Positions 36,386 to 46,690 of a DNA stretch of 64,000 nucleotides are shown piece by piece (within the stretch, counting starts at the first letter, position 1; each line of letters opens with the position of its first letter). This DNA comes from Agaricus subrufescens (taxonomy: Eukaryota > Basidiomycota > Agaricomycetes > Agaricales > Agaricaceae), in assembly GCA_029945375.1 (NCBI GenBank), contig CM057059.1:558001-622000 (forward strand), read 5' to 3'. The notes below the pieces were generated by a model. That model was not told the origin of the DNA, made no database searches, and was given only the letters and a program-made list of their open reading frames with translations. Both the position numbers and the translations under genes were made by a program.

Positions 36386-37069
36386 TTAGACAGGTGCAGG
36401 TTGCTGTGGAGCCATGCCGGCTGGTACTGTGACACAGTGAGCGAGAGTAGACGGCGGGCTATAGAAGGAAACGTACGTGGTGCCATTTGTGGTCTGTTGC
36501 CCTCGCTGAATACGCGCGATACAAGGACACCTACGCCTTCGAAGACACCTAGAAGGATACCGCAGGCAATGGCAGAGCCAAGCGCGGATTTGGGGCCACC
36601 TGAAGAGGAGGTGGGTCAACACGGAGCAATAGAGAGGATGACGAATGACGGACTTCGTGCAGCCAAACAACCACCTGTCATAAACCCCGAGAGAATGGCA
36701 TTCCAGGCATCCTCCTTCTGCCGCCAGCCCTTGATTGCACAGTCGAAGGTCGAGAACATGCCACCCCATACGCCAAAGTTTCCGCCGGTTACGGGGGCTC
36801 TGGCTTTGATGGAGGAGACGGCGCCTATGAGGCGTTCGCCCTGTCGAGAGTCGGTGAGTGAAGAACGGAGCACGAGAGAGCGGTGGGACGGACTCGGGGA
36901 GAGTTTCTGGCGCCCTTGATGCCATACCAGATGCCACCGCCGACGGCGCCCATGGAGAAGGCACCACCAAAGTCGTTGAGGATGACCCAGGGGCTGCGCA
37001 GGGTAAGAGAAGGCCATATGCGGGGCAGAAGACGCACCATGGATCGCGGGTGTGGTCGGCGTGTGCCAT
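36386..37069 (-). CDS. TIM17: TIM17, mitochondrial inner-membrane import channel subunit
   Basis: Exons (minus): 37069-37038, 36993-36894, 36840-36654, 36599-36477, 36426-36386; 160 aa, the usual length. Core subunit of the TIM23 translocase, four membrane helices. Seen: [13 protein letters not shown] (the N-terminal 'DHTRDPCPW' hallmark), [82 protein letters not shown]. Its ATG is 148 bp from the plus-strand CDCA7-type gene, so both probably share a promoter. Confidence 0.95.
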   Translation of the reverse strand: MAHADHTRDPWCVFCPAYGLLLPCAAPGSSSTTLVVPSPWAPSAVASGMASRAPETLPESVPPLSRAPFFTHRLSTGRTPHRRRLLHQSQSPRNRRKLWRMGWHVLDLRLCNQGLAAEGGCLECHSLGVYDRWLFGCTKSVIRHPLYCSVLTHLLFRWPQIRAWLCHCLRYPSRCLRRRRCPCIARIQRGQQTTNGTTYVSFYSPPSTLAHCVTVPAGMAPQQPAPV

Positions 37070-37217
37070 TGCGTGAATCGAGACAGCTCAGAGCCAGCAC
37101 TGCAGAAACTTTTCTGCCCGGCACGTGCGCGCGTCCACGTGACTGTGGACGCGAGATCTACCAGCGACTGGCGCAAGGGCGATGCGGGCGATGGCTTGCG
37201 TGCACTACAACTGCAAT
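37070..37217. promoter_or_regulatory. Divergent promoter TIM17 / CDCA7-like
   Basis: 148 bp between the two start codons, GC-rich, no clear TATA box. An in-frame ATG at 37182 could add 12 residues to the plus-strand protein. Confidence 0.45.
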
Positions 37218-40200
37218 ATGCCCGACTCCCCGTCCCTCAAGCGCAAGCTCGACGACCCCCACGACCCCCACAAGAAGCCCCGGACGTCCCTCTCCGTCAC
37301 CATCACCCTCAAGCCCCAGAACAAAAAGCCCTTCGCCTCGGCCCCCATCCCCATGCCCAATGCCTGCCCCGACTACCCCAACGGCTTCATCTACTGCCAC
37401 CAGTGCAGCAAAAAACGCGATGTTACCGGTGCCGTATCGTCTACCCACCCGCCCGCCACCCGCTAATATGCCCCTCTAGACGCCATCCAGTGCACATTTT
37501 TCGAGGTGCCCCAGCCCAAGGAAAAGGACCCCGAAAAAGACAAGCCCAAGGAAAAGTCCAAGGAAAAGCCCCCACGGCAGCGCCGCTGTGTAGCCAAATA
37601 CTGCAAATTCTGCCTCAAGAACCGCTACGACCTCGAATTCGATGACGTAGTCAACAACGCCCGCAACGCCAGATTTGAGCCTGGCCACATCGACTCCGCA
37701 GGCTACTTCTACAGGTCTATCCCTTTCCGCCAAGCACCTCTTCTCTATTGACCTCGCTGCTCTAGGTGCCCAAAGTGTTCCGATGCATGCAACTGTCCTA
37801 GGTGCCGCAAGTCCAAGGGCCTCGAACCAATGGGGTTTGTATCCCTCTTTCCTCCATCAGCTCCCCTCGTTTTACTTACCTAAAAACAGGAGCGCGGGAA
37901 CAATCCGTCATCCCCCACCTGAGCCCGCCCCGAAGCCCTCGGCTTCAAAATCCAAGGCCGATCGCAAGTCCAAGAAACAGGCCAACGGCGACTCGGTGTC
38001 TGCGGCCAAAGGAGCCAAGAGCCCTAGGAAACCCAAACCCAAGCCCCTTCCTGTCGTCGAGTGGACACCCGTTCCTGTCCATCTTCCCCTATATGATGCT
38101 GAAGCCAGGTTCCACATACGCGAATTTGTTTTGCGCTTCGCGGACCTCTTTGAGCCGAGTCTACCTCGGACCAATCTCGAGGAACTGGAAGAGATTGGTG
38201 GCGGTCGACATCAAGGTCGCGATGAAGCCGACGACTTGGTTAGCTGGGTTAGCGAATTCTGCGTTAAATCTATCATCGTTGGACTTCTCAACCTCCTCGC
38301 CAAGGAGCTACAAGGCCCCCTCTCGCTGGTAACTGCATATACGCGTCACTCTCTTGCCCATCGCTCATCTTTTTCACACAGGCTATCAAAAATGCTGTTA
38401 AAGAAATCCGTAACCTAGGTGTCAACCTTAATAAGATATGGCCTGTTCTAGCGACCCTACGTGATTCGCCCCCATCTCCCGACCCTTTGCTCTTCTCCTC
38501 TCCGCATTCCACGCTTCCCGGCTCATCTTCCCCTTTTACCTTCACTTTTCCCGATCCGTTATCTCCTCCCTCGACTCTCGATATCCGCTCTATCCGAAGT
38601 ACACGTACTAATGCCAATAATGATGGTTATGGCATACATATTGCGTATTCGGCACAAATGGTTCCTGTAGTGGAAGCATTAATCGGCGACGTGCTGATGA
38701 CAACCGCAGTGAGGGAAGAATTGGAAGAAGGTGTGAGGGAAGGAATGAAGGAGACCATTAAGGAACAGAAAGAGGCGGTCAAGCGTGAAGCTGAGAGGTG
38801 GGATGTGGTTAGAAAGAATATGGAGACGCGTGTCAAACTCAAATCCCAGATTCTTGAGGTACGTGAACAATTGCAGTATTTGAATTATACTAACCTTTTC
38901 CCCTCACCCCCAGAATCGCGCGAAACGTGAATATCACAAACTCAAGCTCATATCTCTGGAAAACTCTCTAAAAACTCTCATACCGAAATACGCGGCACGA
39001 TTCACACCACTTGGAATGGATAATGAGGATCGGGTGTATTGGATACTTTCACCGGGGGTGTCTGAGCGTGAAGCTGCACAAGATTTTATTATGTCTTGTT
39101 CGAGCGATGATAAACTTATCAAGAGTAATCGGAAGAAGATTGTGACGAAGAAGGCTAGGGTTCTGAACATGGAGGAAAGAATCGAGATGCGGTCCTGGAG
39201 TTGGTTTTTGGCGGTTTGGGGAAAGAGGCCTGAGGATGCCGTTGTTGGAAACAGTGGTAGTCAGAAGAGTTTAAAGCTCAAGGCTACCAAGCCTGTGGAA
39301 ACGACGACGACGAATGTCAAATTGAAAATCAAGGTTAATAATAATAATGGGAGCGCGAAGAAGGAGAACGATATGGATGTTGATGAAGAAACAGGGAGTA
39401 GCTCTGAAGAAGAAAGTGATGATAATGATGGGGGGCGCCGCGGCGCAGGTTCCCAATCAGATGACGAGGAAAGGGACGATGATGATCATCGCAGCCGGGC
39501 TTCATCCTCTTCTTCATCAGATGAGGAGGAAGAGGAGGAAGAAGACAAAGATAGAGAAGGATGGTGGGGATTCTATGAACCCCTCGAGATTCTTAAATTG
39601 GCAGAGTGGATCTCGATGAAGGCTGGTTTGGATGATGAGAACAAGGAATCAAATGCATCAGCCGCAACAACCGTTCCTCTATCAGTTTCATCGCACTCGA
39701 TTCATCCCCAACCTCAACACAAATTCCAAGACGAATTACAACAACAACAATCCCGAGCATCGTCATCTACAATAACACTTAACGGCGGGACTCCTTCACT
39801 CACCAATGGCTCTTCATCCTCTTCCCATCTCAACGGAATCTCCGTTGGAGGGACTTGCGCCGACCAGCATCATCTCAGTACAACAACGAATGGAGGAGCC
39901 AAAAAGTCATCGCGAGATACCAGCGTAACAACTGTCGTTGACAGTTATACCCATCCTTCTTCTCTTATACCTACACGTGGTGGAGGTGGAGACGAAAGGG
40001 CGAGACTGAAGATTTTGGTTGAAGAGCTGAGGACGTTTGCGGTGTCATTGGAATGGAGATGTAGAGAAGACAAATATGAGGGCGTATTGAAGGATTTGGA
40101 AGCCGCTGCTGGTGGCGCGCATAATTCGGGGAGTAGTGTTGTTGGGAGTAGGAGTGGTAGTATTGTGGATGGTAGTACGGCCGGGAAGGGAAAAGCGAAA

Positions 40201-40374
40201 GCGAAGGAGATGGAAGTGGAAGTGGAGGAAGTGAAGGAGGAGGAGAAGGATGATTATGATGACCATGAGAAGAGTGAGAGTGGTGATGAGAGTGAGAGCG
40301 AGAATGGTAGTGAAGATAGTCCTTCGGAGAATGATTGGAATAGTCCAGAAGATGAGGATGTTTCCATGGCTTGA
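37218..40374 (+). CDS. CDCA7-type zinc-finger (4CXXC_R1) chromatin protein
   Basis: Exons: 37218-37428, 37480-37714, 37766-37834, 37890-38328, 38382-38858, 38914-40374; 963 aa. The N-terminus holds the zf-4CXXC_R1 domain: CHQC, then [19 protein letters not shown] and [14 protein letters not shown]. This is the domain of CDCA7, the partner of the HELLS/Lsh remodeller in DNA-methylation upkeep. A basic low-complexity linker follows, then a helical region resembling DDT/WHIM modules ([40 protein letters not shown] with the typical 'DRxYW'). The last 400 residues are highly acidic and Ser-rich, with coiled-coil [20 protein letters not shown] before them. Nuclear, probably a nucleosome-remodelling cofactor. 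Start 37218 ([11 protein letters not shown]) preferred over 37182. Confidence 0.88.
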
Positions 40375-41308
40375 TTGTTCCTTCCTTCACACCACTCACT
40401 CCCCCTCCGTTTATTATTTAAGTTGATTTTCGTTAATACCCCTGGTTTTTTTTCCCCTCTTTTGTTCCACACCATTGTTTTGTGCCAGCCTTTCTTCTAC
40501 TTTGTTTCTTTTTTTGTAATTTTATGTTAGGTTTTTTTTCTTTATTTAATACACGAGCAACCCCCTGTTCCTTTTGTTTTGCAGATCAGTTTATATGTAT
40601 ATACATCATTATTTCAAACCGACATGACTGCGTTTTTTTCTTTCTTTCTCCCCTTTTTTCCCCTCCTCTCACTCTTTATGCAGTACGTTACTTTAGCCAG
40701 GGTTAAGCCTTATCGTGGTTTCTAGAGTTTTCTTTTTCTTTTCTTTTCTTTTTGGCCTAGTTTTGGTCCCGACGCCTTGTTTGATTTTGGCGTAGAGTAG
40801 GATTTGTGTGAAGTATTTTACAGTAAGCTCTCGAATTTTTTTTATTTCGGGGTAGTCGATGAATCTCGTGTGGCTGTTGAGGTACGATTATATTGATTAG
40901 GTAGAGGAAAGATGCGCGGGTGAAGGTCTAGGACAAAGACAACGAGAGCAACCTGATCGATCTCGAACGGCTTGTTGTAAGATGTACACAGACACTCATA
41001 CAATTGATATATTGTATTGTAGACAAGTGAGGGTCTATATGTGGGCATCTCTGGCAGCGAGATGGTCTTGAGGGAAGAGACTGGGAGTCATCTTGTTGAT
41101 TATATTTCACTATGAATCTAGGCTAGTCTATACATGACAAAAATAGGTCCTTGTGAGTTCTATTTTTAACTTGCACATTTCTCTTGCGGTTTCGAGCTGG
41201 ATACACTTAAGACCATTCAACATTTGAGATTTGTTTTTTATCAAACGGTATATATTAAATAAAGTTGTAGGGATATAAAGGAAGACGTAACACAAAGGTC
41301 ACTGCCAT
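40375..41308. other. Intergenic, T-rich
   Basis: The first 400 bases after the stop are strongly T-rich (runs of 6-9 T), likely the 3' UTR and downstream region. No gene recognised. Confidence 0.55.
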
Positions 41309-42157
41309 TCAAAATTTGGCATTGTAAAGGCGTTTGCCGGCGACAAAGACAGTAGCGAATGACAGTACTAAATTTATAGAGACACCGCAGAACGACACAT
41401 GCGGTTATGATGTAGATGAGCCATGTGATTCTTTTCTTTAAAGATTTCGGGGGAATACACTCACGGAAATTGGCTAGGATGCCTATGCCTCCACCTCCCT
41501 TGCCTCTCTGAAATTATGTGTCAAACGGACGGTTCCTGGAATAGAGATGTGAAATTTTCACGTACGTTTTTGGGATCATTGCTTAGGTAACCGATGGTAT
41601 ATGGAATGCGGCTGAGGGCCCAGACTACACAGATTCCGGCAGCAAGGCGGGGATATTCGAGGCCAGTGATCGCAACGCTAAAGAGAAAAAAATTTATCAG
41701 CTGAAAATGGCAATGAATATATATCTATATGTTATAATACCTTGGCACCAGAGTTGCTATAGCTTCCAAGGTATTCTGATGTATACCTGCGATGAAAGTT
41801 CTTCGTCAACTTGATTAGTTAAAATGGATACAAGTCAAGCATACGCTGGGCACAGTTGTAGAAATAGGCATCCTTGGAAGCTTCTACCTGTTTTTGATCG
41901 GCGTACACTAAACGATGCGTTCAGTAAAACAGCTTCACGCTCGAGTTGGTAGCTTAAAAGAACTTACTTTGAGGATAATCGATCTTGGCTCGCTTTCTGT
42001 ATTTCGAAATGATGAATACTTGACCCCAAGCAATGGCGGCTGGGAGTGAGAGTGAAGCTACAACATAGTGATAGCTGAAATGGAGAAGGATGAGCCTACT
42101 GCCTTAAGAAACATTGGCAGACATGACATACTCGCTAGGGATGGAGAAGGCAGACAT
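41309..42157 (-). CDS. MAPEG protein, microsomal GST3-like, copy 1
   Basis: Exons (minus): 42157-42132, 42074-41968, 41907-41845, 41786-41741, 41677-41566, 41507-41465, 41367-41309; 151 aa, the family's usual size. Four-helix membrane protein of the ER or outer mitochondrial membrane with glutathione transferase/peroxidase activity in known members. Seen: MSAFSIPSDYHYVVAS, YADQKQVEASKDAYFYNCAQ, the hallmark RIHQNTLE, GLEYPRLAAGICVVWALSRI, YTIGYLSNDPK. Seven short exons. Downstream neighbour copy 2 has the same exon lengths apart from three bases in exon 1. Confidence 0.9.
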
Positions 42158-42467
42158 CTTAGGGTTGAAAAGTTGACAATTTCAGGAGAGGTGGTGCCGA
42201 TTATATATGGTATTCTCGGAGGCCGGCCGAATGGAGACGCGTCCTGCGGCCGAGAGTACACGCCACGTACTCACTACTACCGTCAATCAAATGTATCAGA
42301 AGTTTCAAAGATATGAGAAGCTAGTTTTGTAATTGGATGAATCAGCAGTGTATGAGAGCGTACGTCAGAGGTACAGCAGGCTCATATTGATGTGGTAATG
42401 GTGATTAGTAATGTCATTGGCAAGAAGCTGATGGCAAGGTATGCGTGTGAAGTTGGTGTCAAGCATC

Positions 42468-43088
42468 ACACGGCGGGCATTTAAAATTTTAAATGTCCAA
42501 TCCCAATTTGGATGCAACTGTCAAAGTGACCTGTCCAGTCGATCGTCACTTGGGGTTGTCAAGTCGACCATTGGACCTCGGTCACACTGGTGTGACACCG
42601 CTACTTTTCTCGTGCTCTCCTTTCATTACGAGCGTTTCAAATTCTGTGACTTTCACCTCCTCTCTTGAACTATGTCTAGGCTGCCCCTGTTCTTTTGTTA
42701 GTTAGGTAGTCAGTAGCTGTTCCATATCTCTCTTGTTTGTTGATAAGGGAGCTTAAGTAAATTTCAAACTGTGACCTAGGCAAAATCATTTTCCGCCTTT
42801 GTAATTTAAACCTCCTGAGTCTGGTGCCTGCAGATCGGAGGCTTGTTTTTGCTGATGGCCTCAGTCTTTGTGTGGCAGTTACTGTGACTAGGTACTCCTA
42901 GAGATCAAGTTCTGTGAACTGTACTATCATCCAAGTCAATAAATGAGAAGAGGCAGACGACTTGCGACTGCGACATCGAGAAATTGTCACACAAGTAACC
43001 AACTGGACAACTCAAGTGACGATCGACGGGACAGGTCACTTGACCGTTGCATCCAAATCGGGATTGAACCTTCAAATGCCCGCCGTGT
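42468..43088. mobile_element. MITE-like element with long terminal inverted repeats
   Basis: A 621 bp block whose ends are inverted copies of one another: from 42468 ACACGGCGGGCATTT..., and from 43088 backwards the same ACACGGCGGGCATTT. Similarity continues for about 90-100 bases with small gaps, including CAATCC, TTTGGATGCAAC, GTGACCTGTCC and GTCGATCGTCACTTG. The interior has no open frame of transposase size. A clean target-site duplication is not evident (flanks 'agcatc' and 'catgac'). It lies between two MAPEG genes and could have helped their rearrangement. An alternative is a simple inverted duplication. Confidence 0.7.
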
Positions 43089-43671
43089 CATGACCTGAAC
43101 TACGAAGGCCCATAAAGGCCTGACGAATGCGTGTCGAACTCAAGCGATACCCGGCGGAGGTGGCCGTGTGGGAGTCCGAGGGAAAGAAAGTCGAGGATGT
43201 TGAGCGGGAAAATGCATCGACGAAATCATCGGAAGACGGTACTAAACGAGTTCCGATGCGATCAAACTTCAGAATTACTAATGTCCAAATTAGAACAAGA
43301 AGAAAATTCGAATATCGCTTGCTAAATTCTTGGAGGTGATGTGTGACCAACGCTTGTAGCCAGAATTCTTTCATAAGTGCGGGATTACCATGGTGTATAC
43401 AACCACTGAACGCACTGAAGCCATGGTATTCGTCTATGCAAGCTCCTCAGGACTATGTCAGTATATGGACCAGCATCACTGGAATATATTTGAATCTTCA
43501 GAAACAGAAAGCTTGAAATCGTTGCTTGATGATGATTTTTGTTCGGCTTTTGTCCCCGACAACCAACAGGTGAAGATATGATAAAGGCTGAAGCTTGAGA
43601 TCTTAAGACATCATTTCAACTACATACTTTACAGAAAAGCTATTGAACAGACAGTACAAATGTTATCCCGT
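43089..43671. other. Intergenic, no gene seen
   Basis: Between the inverted-repeat element and the end of MAPEG copy 2. Short open frames on both strands without family features. Confidence 0.5.
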
Positions 43672-44504
43672 TCAAAGATGAGCATCATAGAGACGTTTAC
43701 CGGCGACGAAGATAGCAACGTATGACAACACTTTTTTGCACCACAAAAATAACATCTCGTTGAGCCGCGTGATTTCCAGTAACTTGAGAGAAAGCAACAC
43801 AGAAATTTCCATAGATACCTACTCTTCCGCCGTTCCTAACTCTCTGAATTGACATCAGACAAGTCAAAAGTATGCCCTCTGATTTAGAGAAATAGATCGC
43901 CACGTACATTTTTGTGCTCACCACTCAAATAACCAAAGGTATACGGGATACGACTGATAGTCCAGACTATGCAGGCACCAGCTGCGAAGCGGGGGTACTC
44001 AAGGCCGATGATCGCAATGCTACGGATATTAGCTTTATATCAGCCGATAACTTCAGCGAAAGTGTATGTCTTAGAGTACCTTGGCACGAGGGTCGCTAGG
44101 GATTCCAACGTATTCTGATGTATACCTATGATGAACCGTTATTTGGTTAGCTGAATTTTGAGAAAGGAGAGAAAGACATGCGTTGTGCGCAGTTGTAGAT
44201 ATACGCAACTTCAGACGCTTCTACTTGACTTTGGTCGGCATACACTTACCAAAACAGATAGAGCTAGGGTCAAAAACAATTTCACGAGGGCGAGTCATTC
44301 AGCAAACTTACTTTGAGGATGAATAATGTTGGCTTTTCTCCTATACTTCAAGACAAGATACACTTGAGCCCAAACAATAACGGCCGGAAGTGTGAGAGAA
44401 GCTATGACATAGTGATAACTAACATAGAGAAGGATGAGTCTTCTGCTTCAAGAAATACCAAAAGACGTGACTTACTCGCTCGGGACGATGAAAGACGTAG
44501 ACAT
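43672..44504 (-). CDS. MAPEG protein, microsomal GST3-like, copy 2
   Basis: Exons (minus): 44504-44476, 44418-44312, 44244-44182, 44125-44080, 44019-43908, 43843-43801, 43730-43672; 152 aa. Exon lengths 107/63/46/112/43/59 are identical to copy 1; exon 1 is 3 bases longer. Seen: YHYVIASLTLPAVIVWAQVY, YADQSQVEASEVAYIYNCAQ, RIHQNTLE, GLEYPRFAAGACIVWTISRI, YTFGYLSG, and the end SYVAIFVAGKRLYDAHL. Intron 3 begins GC rather than GT (GCATGT...AG), a known minor type; copy 1 has GTATGC there. Intron 6 starts GTGTTG. Open throughout, so probably functional but possibly less efficiently spliced. Confidence 0.85.
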
Positions 44505-45139
44505 CTTTCAGTTGTAGAGATAGCAGACTTATGGGTAATGAAGACTATCATGTAGAATTGCACCAGTTATATAACATATTCTGTCCAATCTGCCGAAATG
44601 CAGACGCGTCACCGGCCAGAAAGCATTATAAGTCCACTGCTATTAATAATAAGGCCCGGAGAGCTAAATTTGCAGTCGAGCGAGTTAGAAGTATATGACA
44701 GAATGTTTAGGAATGCTTTCTGGGTAATAATCAGGTAGCGTGGACTGCGCAGGGAGTTGATATCCTGACAGAATGGCTAGAAGCTCCGTGAAGGCCTAAC
44801 GAAGGCATGTCACTGCGAGTGGTCCCCGGAGATGATTATCAGTCGACCATGCAGTGTCTGAGAGCAAAGGATATATCGGCTGTTTGAACAGTCTGCGCAT
44901 TTACAAAATTAGGAACTCATCACTTGGATTCATAATTGGGCTCAAATTTAGAAATGTGGTGGCGTTTCAGCTTCGATAGGCATGGTAGGAGGAATTTACG
45001 CTCATCGTCATCGTTATATCGCACAGAAGCTGAAGTAAGGATGGAACGATCAGTGACAAAGCGGCGGATACATTAGAGGAACAGAGACGAAAACAAACAC
45101 ACAGCACAAAAACTGTCCGGGTTCGAAACCTGTAATTAT
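44505..45139. other. Intergenic, no gene seen
   Basis: Upstream region of MAPEG copy 2. No supported coding sequence. Confidence 0.5.
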
Positions 45140-45400
45140 ACAGATGTTTGCCAGCAACAAGAATCGCAAACGAGTGATATCACTGCTTTTTTGGCGCGGC
45201 GAGATAAAGTATCCAGTTTGATGTAGTGAGCCATGCAGTTTCTTTGTTACCTTGAGGGTAATACTCGCAGAAATCGCCCAGGACGCCTATACCTCACTCT
45301 GCCTTATTCCTGAACCACGTTCCGAAGATACGTCAACGAGGCTTTCTATTTTCTGACCAAGTTTGTCACGTACGTTTTGGGATCACTACTCATATAAGAT
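45140..45400 (-). pseudogene. Truncated third MAPEG copy (last exons only)
   Basis: Similar on the minus strand to the 3' part of MAPEG copy 1: 45141-45190 matches the last exon (41325-41375), 45270-45305 the small Gly-rich exon, and 45365-45395 the end of exon 5 with its 'CGTACGTTTTGGGATCA' donor region. Reading frames are broken and the 5' half is missing. A relic of a third tandem copy. Confidence 0.65.
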
Positions 45401-45954
45401 GGAAAGTAGTGCGTGAGATCAGGTAAACCCCCCCCGACAAAGTTTTTTGCATTGTACCGTCGAGAAACTCCCAGGACTCACAGTCCCGCCAAAAACGACG
45501 CCGTACCTTGACCATACACCTGTCCGCTTGCTACTAGCCAAGATACATTAGAAACTCTAAAAATACCTATAGTTGTTATTCTTATACTCCAACTCAACCA
45601 GACTTATCTTACTCACTTCAACACAAGAAGCAAAGCGCCCTTGAACCTTGTTGTCGTCGCATCCTCGTGGATCCTACGGTTTTTCGTCTTTCGTCATATT
45701 CGGTCGCAAGAGGGCCGGAGTACAGTCCGTCGTAATCGCATATAAGGGGTCCAGATCTCTCTCCATCGTGGGCATAGCCGTAAGAATGTCAATTCCCGTC
45801 CCCCATGTGGATAACCAACATCAGAAAGTTCATACAAGAAGCCCACTGCGGGACTTATCATCGAGAGGCGGGGTTGACGCTTCATTATTCCGGCGCGTTG
45901 TGCACATAGTTCGCGCTACGGAAGCAGCTGAGGTTGGGGAGCATACGAGGTGGC
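45401..45954. other. Intergenic, no gene seen
   Basis: Contains a C-run at 45428-45436. The plus-strand open frame that starts at 45648 runs antisense through the SWS1 gene and is taken as a shadow. Confidence 0.5.
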
Positions 45955-46577
45955 CTAGACAACGCCGAGTTCTGGTTTACTCGTTTCTTCATCCTCATCT
46001 TGTGCAGGATAGTACCGGGTGTAAAGAGAAACGAGATCATCAGGACCCATTTGGCGTTGTACGGAGGCCGATAAGCGATTCGCCAGGTGAGTGGCAAGTA
46101 TGTGTTTGCACTGGCATTGCCTTGAGTATAGGGAGTAGAATGAGAAAGAAAAAAAATGTAGACCATGACATGATTCTTCTGTTGCAGCACGTAGCGAATG
46201 AATGCTGGACAGCTACAAAAATATGGATATCCAGTGGTGCCAACATCAAGCAAAACCAAGTAGGTGCCAGTGGATCCGATAATTTCGTATTCTGTATGAC
46301 CCCACGGGGTTGTATATTGGATAACTAGGTAAAGAGTCATTGCCGCTAGATATTCACAGAGTATGTCGCGTACCATTTGCTCTGTCAATAAGATCCAAGG
46401 CCCCGAGAACGGTCAGCTCGGGAAAGACATGTTGAAGACGGCTGAGGTCATCGTCGGTCACTACTCCTTCTATCAGTCCAGTAACAAAATTAATGAGTAA
46501 TACGGACGGTCTGGGCCAATAATTTGGTCAATTACAGCATTTGCAATCTTCAGAGGTTCTAAAAGAGAGTCCGTCAT
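45955..46577 (-). CDS. SWS1/ZSWIM7-like SWIM-domain recombination protein
   Basis: Exons (minus): 46577-46508, 46466-46374, 46324-46164, 46110-45955; 159 aa. The SWIM zinc-binding motif is complete: CSC in YPYFCSCPAFIRYVL, then CKH in NHVMCKHILATHLANRL (CxC...CxH). The layout (N-terminal helices VTDDDLSRLQHVFPELTVLG, a beta stretch, then SWIM) is that of SWS1 / human ZSWIM7, the partner of Rad51 paralogues in the Shu complex, which promotes Rad51 filaments in homologous recombination. Exon 4 uses the acceptor AATGCCAG; the upstream ACTCAAG would lose CKH. Divergent from TRM11 with 113 bp between starts. Confidence 0.87.
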
Positions 46578-46690
46578 TGTGTTTGTTCGTGAATGCATTA
46601 AGGGGTAGAACGCGGGCCGATATTTGTGCCTGGTGGTGTTGCCAAACAATGGCCAAAAATGTTTCCACTGATCATTACTGACAGAAATCA
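46578..46690. promoter_or_regulatory. Bidirectional promoter SWS1 / TRM11
   Basis: 113 bp separate the two start codons. No clear TATA box on either side. Both genes must be driven from this short interval or from inside each other's 5' end. Confidence 0.5.

Noticed and set aside
36401..36919. 172-codon plus-strand frame and several long frames at 36.8-37.6 kb
   Set aside because: Antisense to TIM17 or out of frame with the CDCA7-type gene; GC-rich sequence makes long chance frames.
45110..45130. 'gggttcgaaacc', resembling a tRNA T-arm
   Set aside because: No acceptor, D or anticodon stem can be folded around it.
45648..46328. 226-codon open frame on the plus strand
   Set aside because: Runs antisense through the exons of the SWS1-like gene; its sequence is basic and featureless, while the minus strand has a complete SWIM motif.
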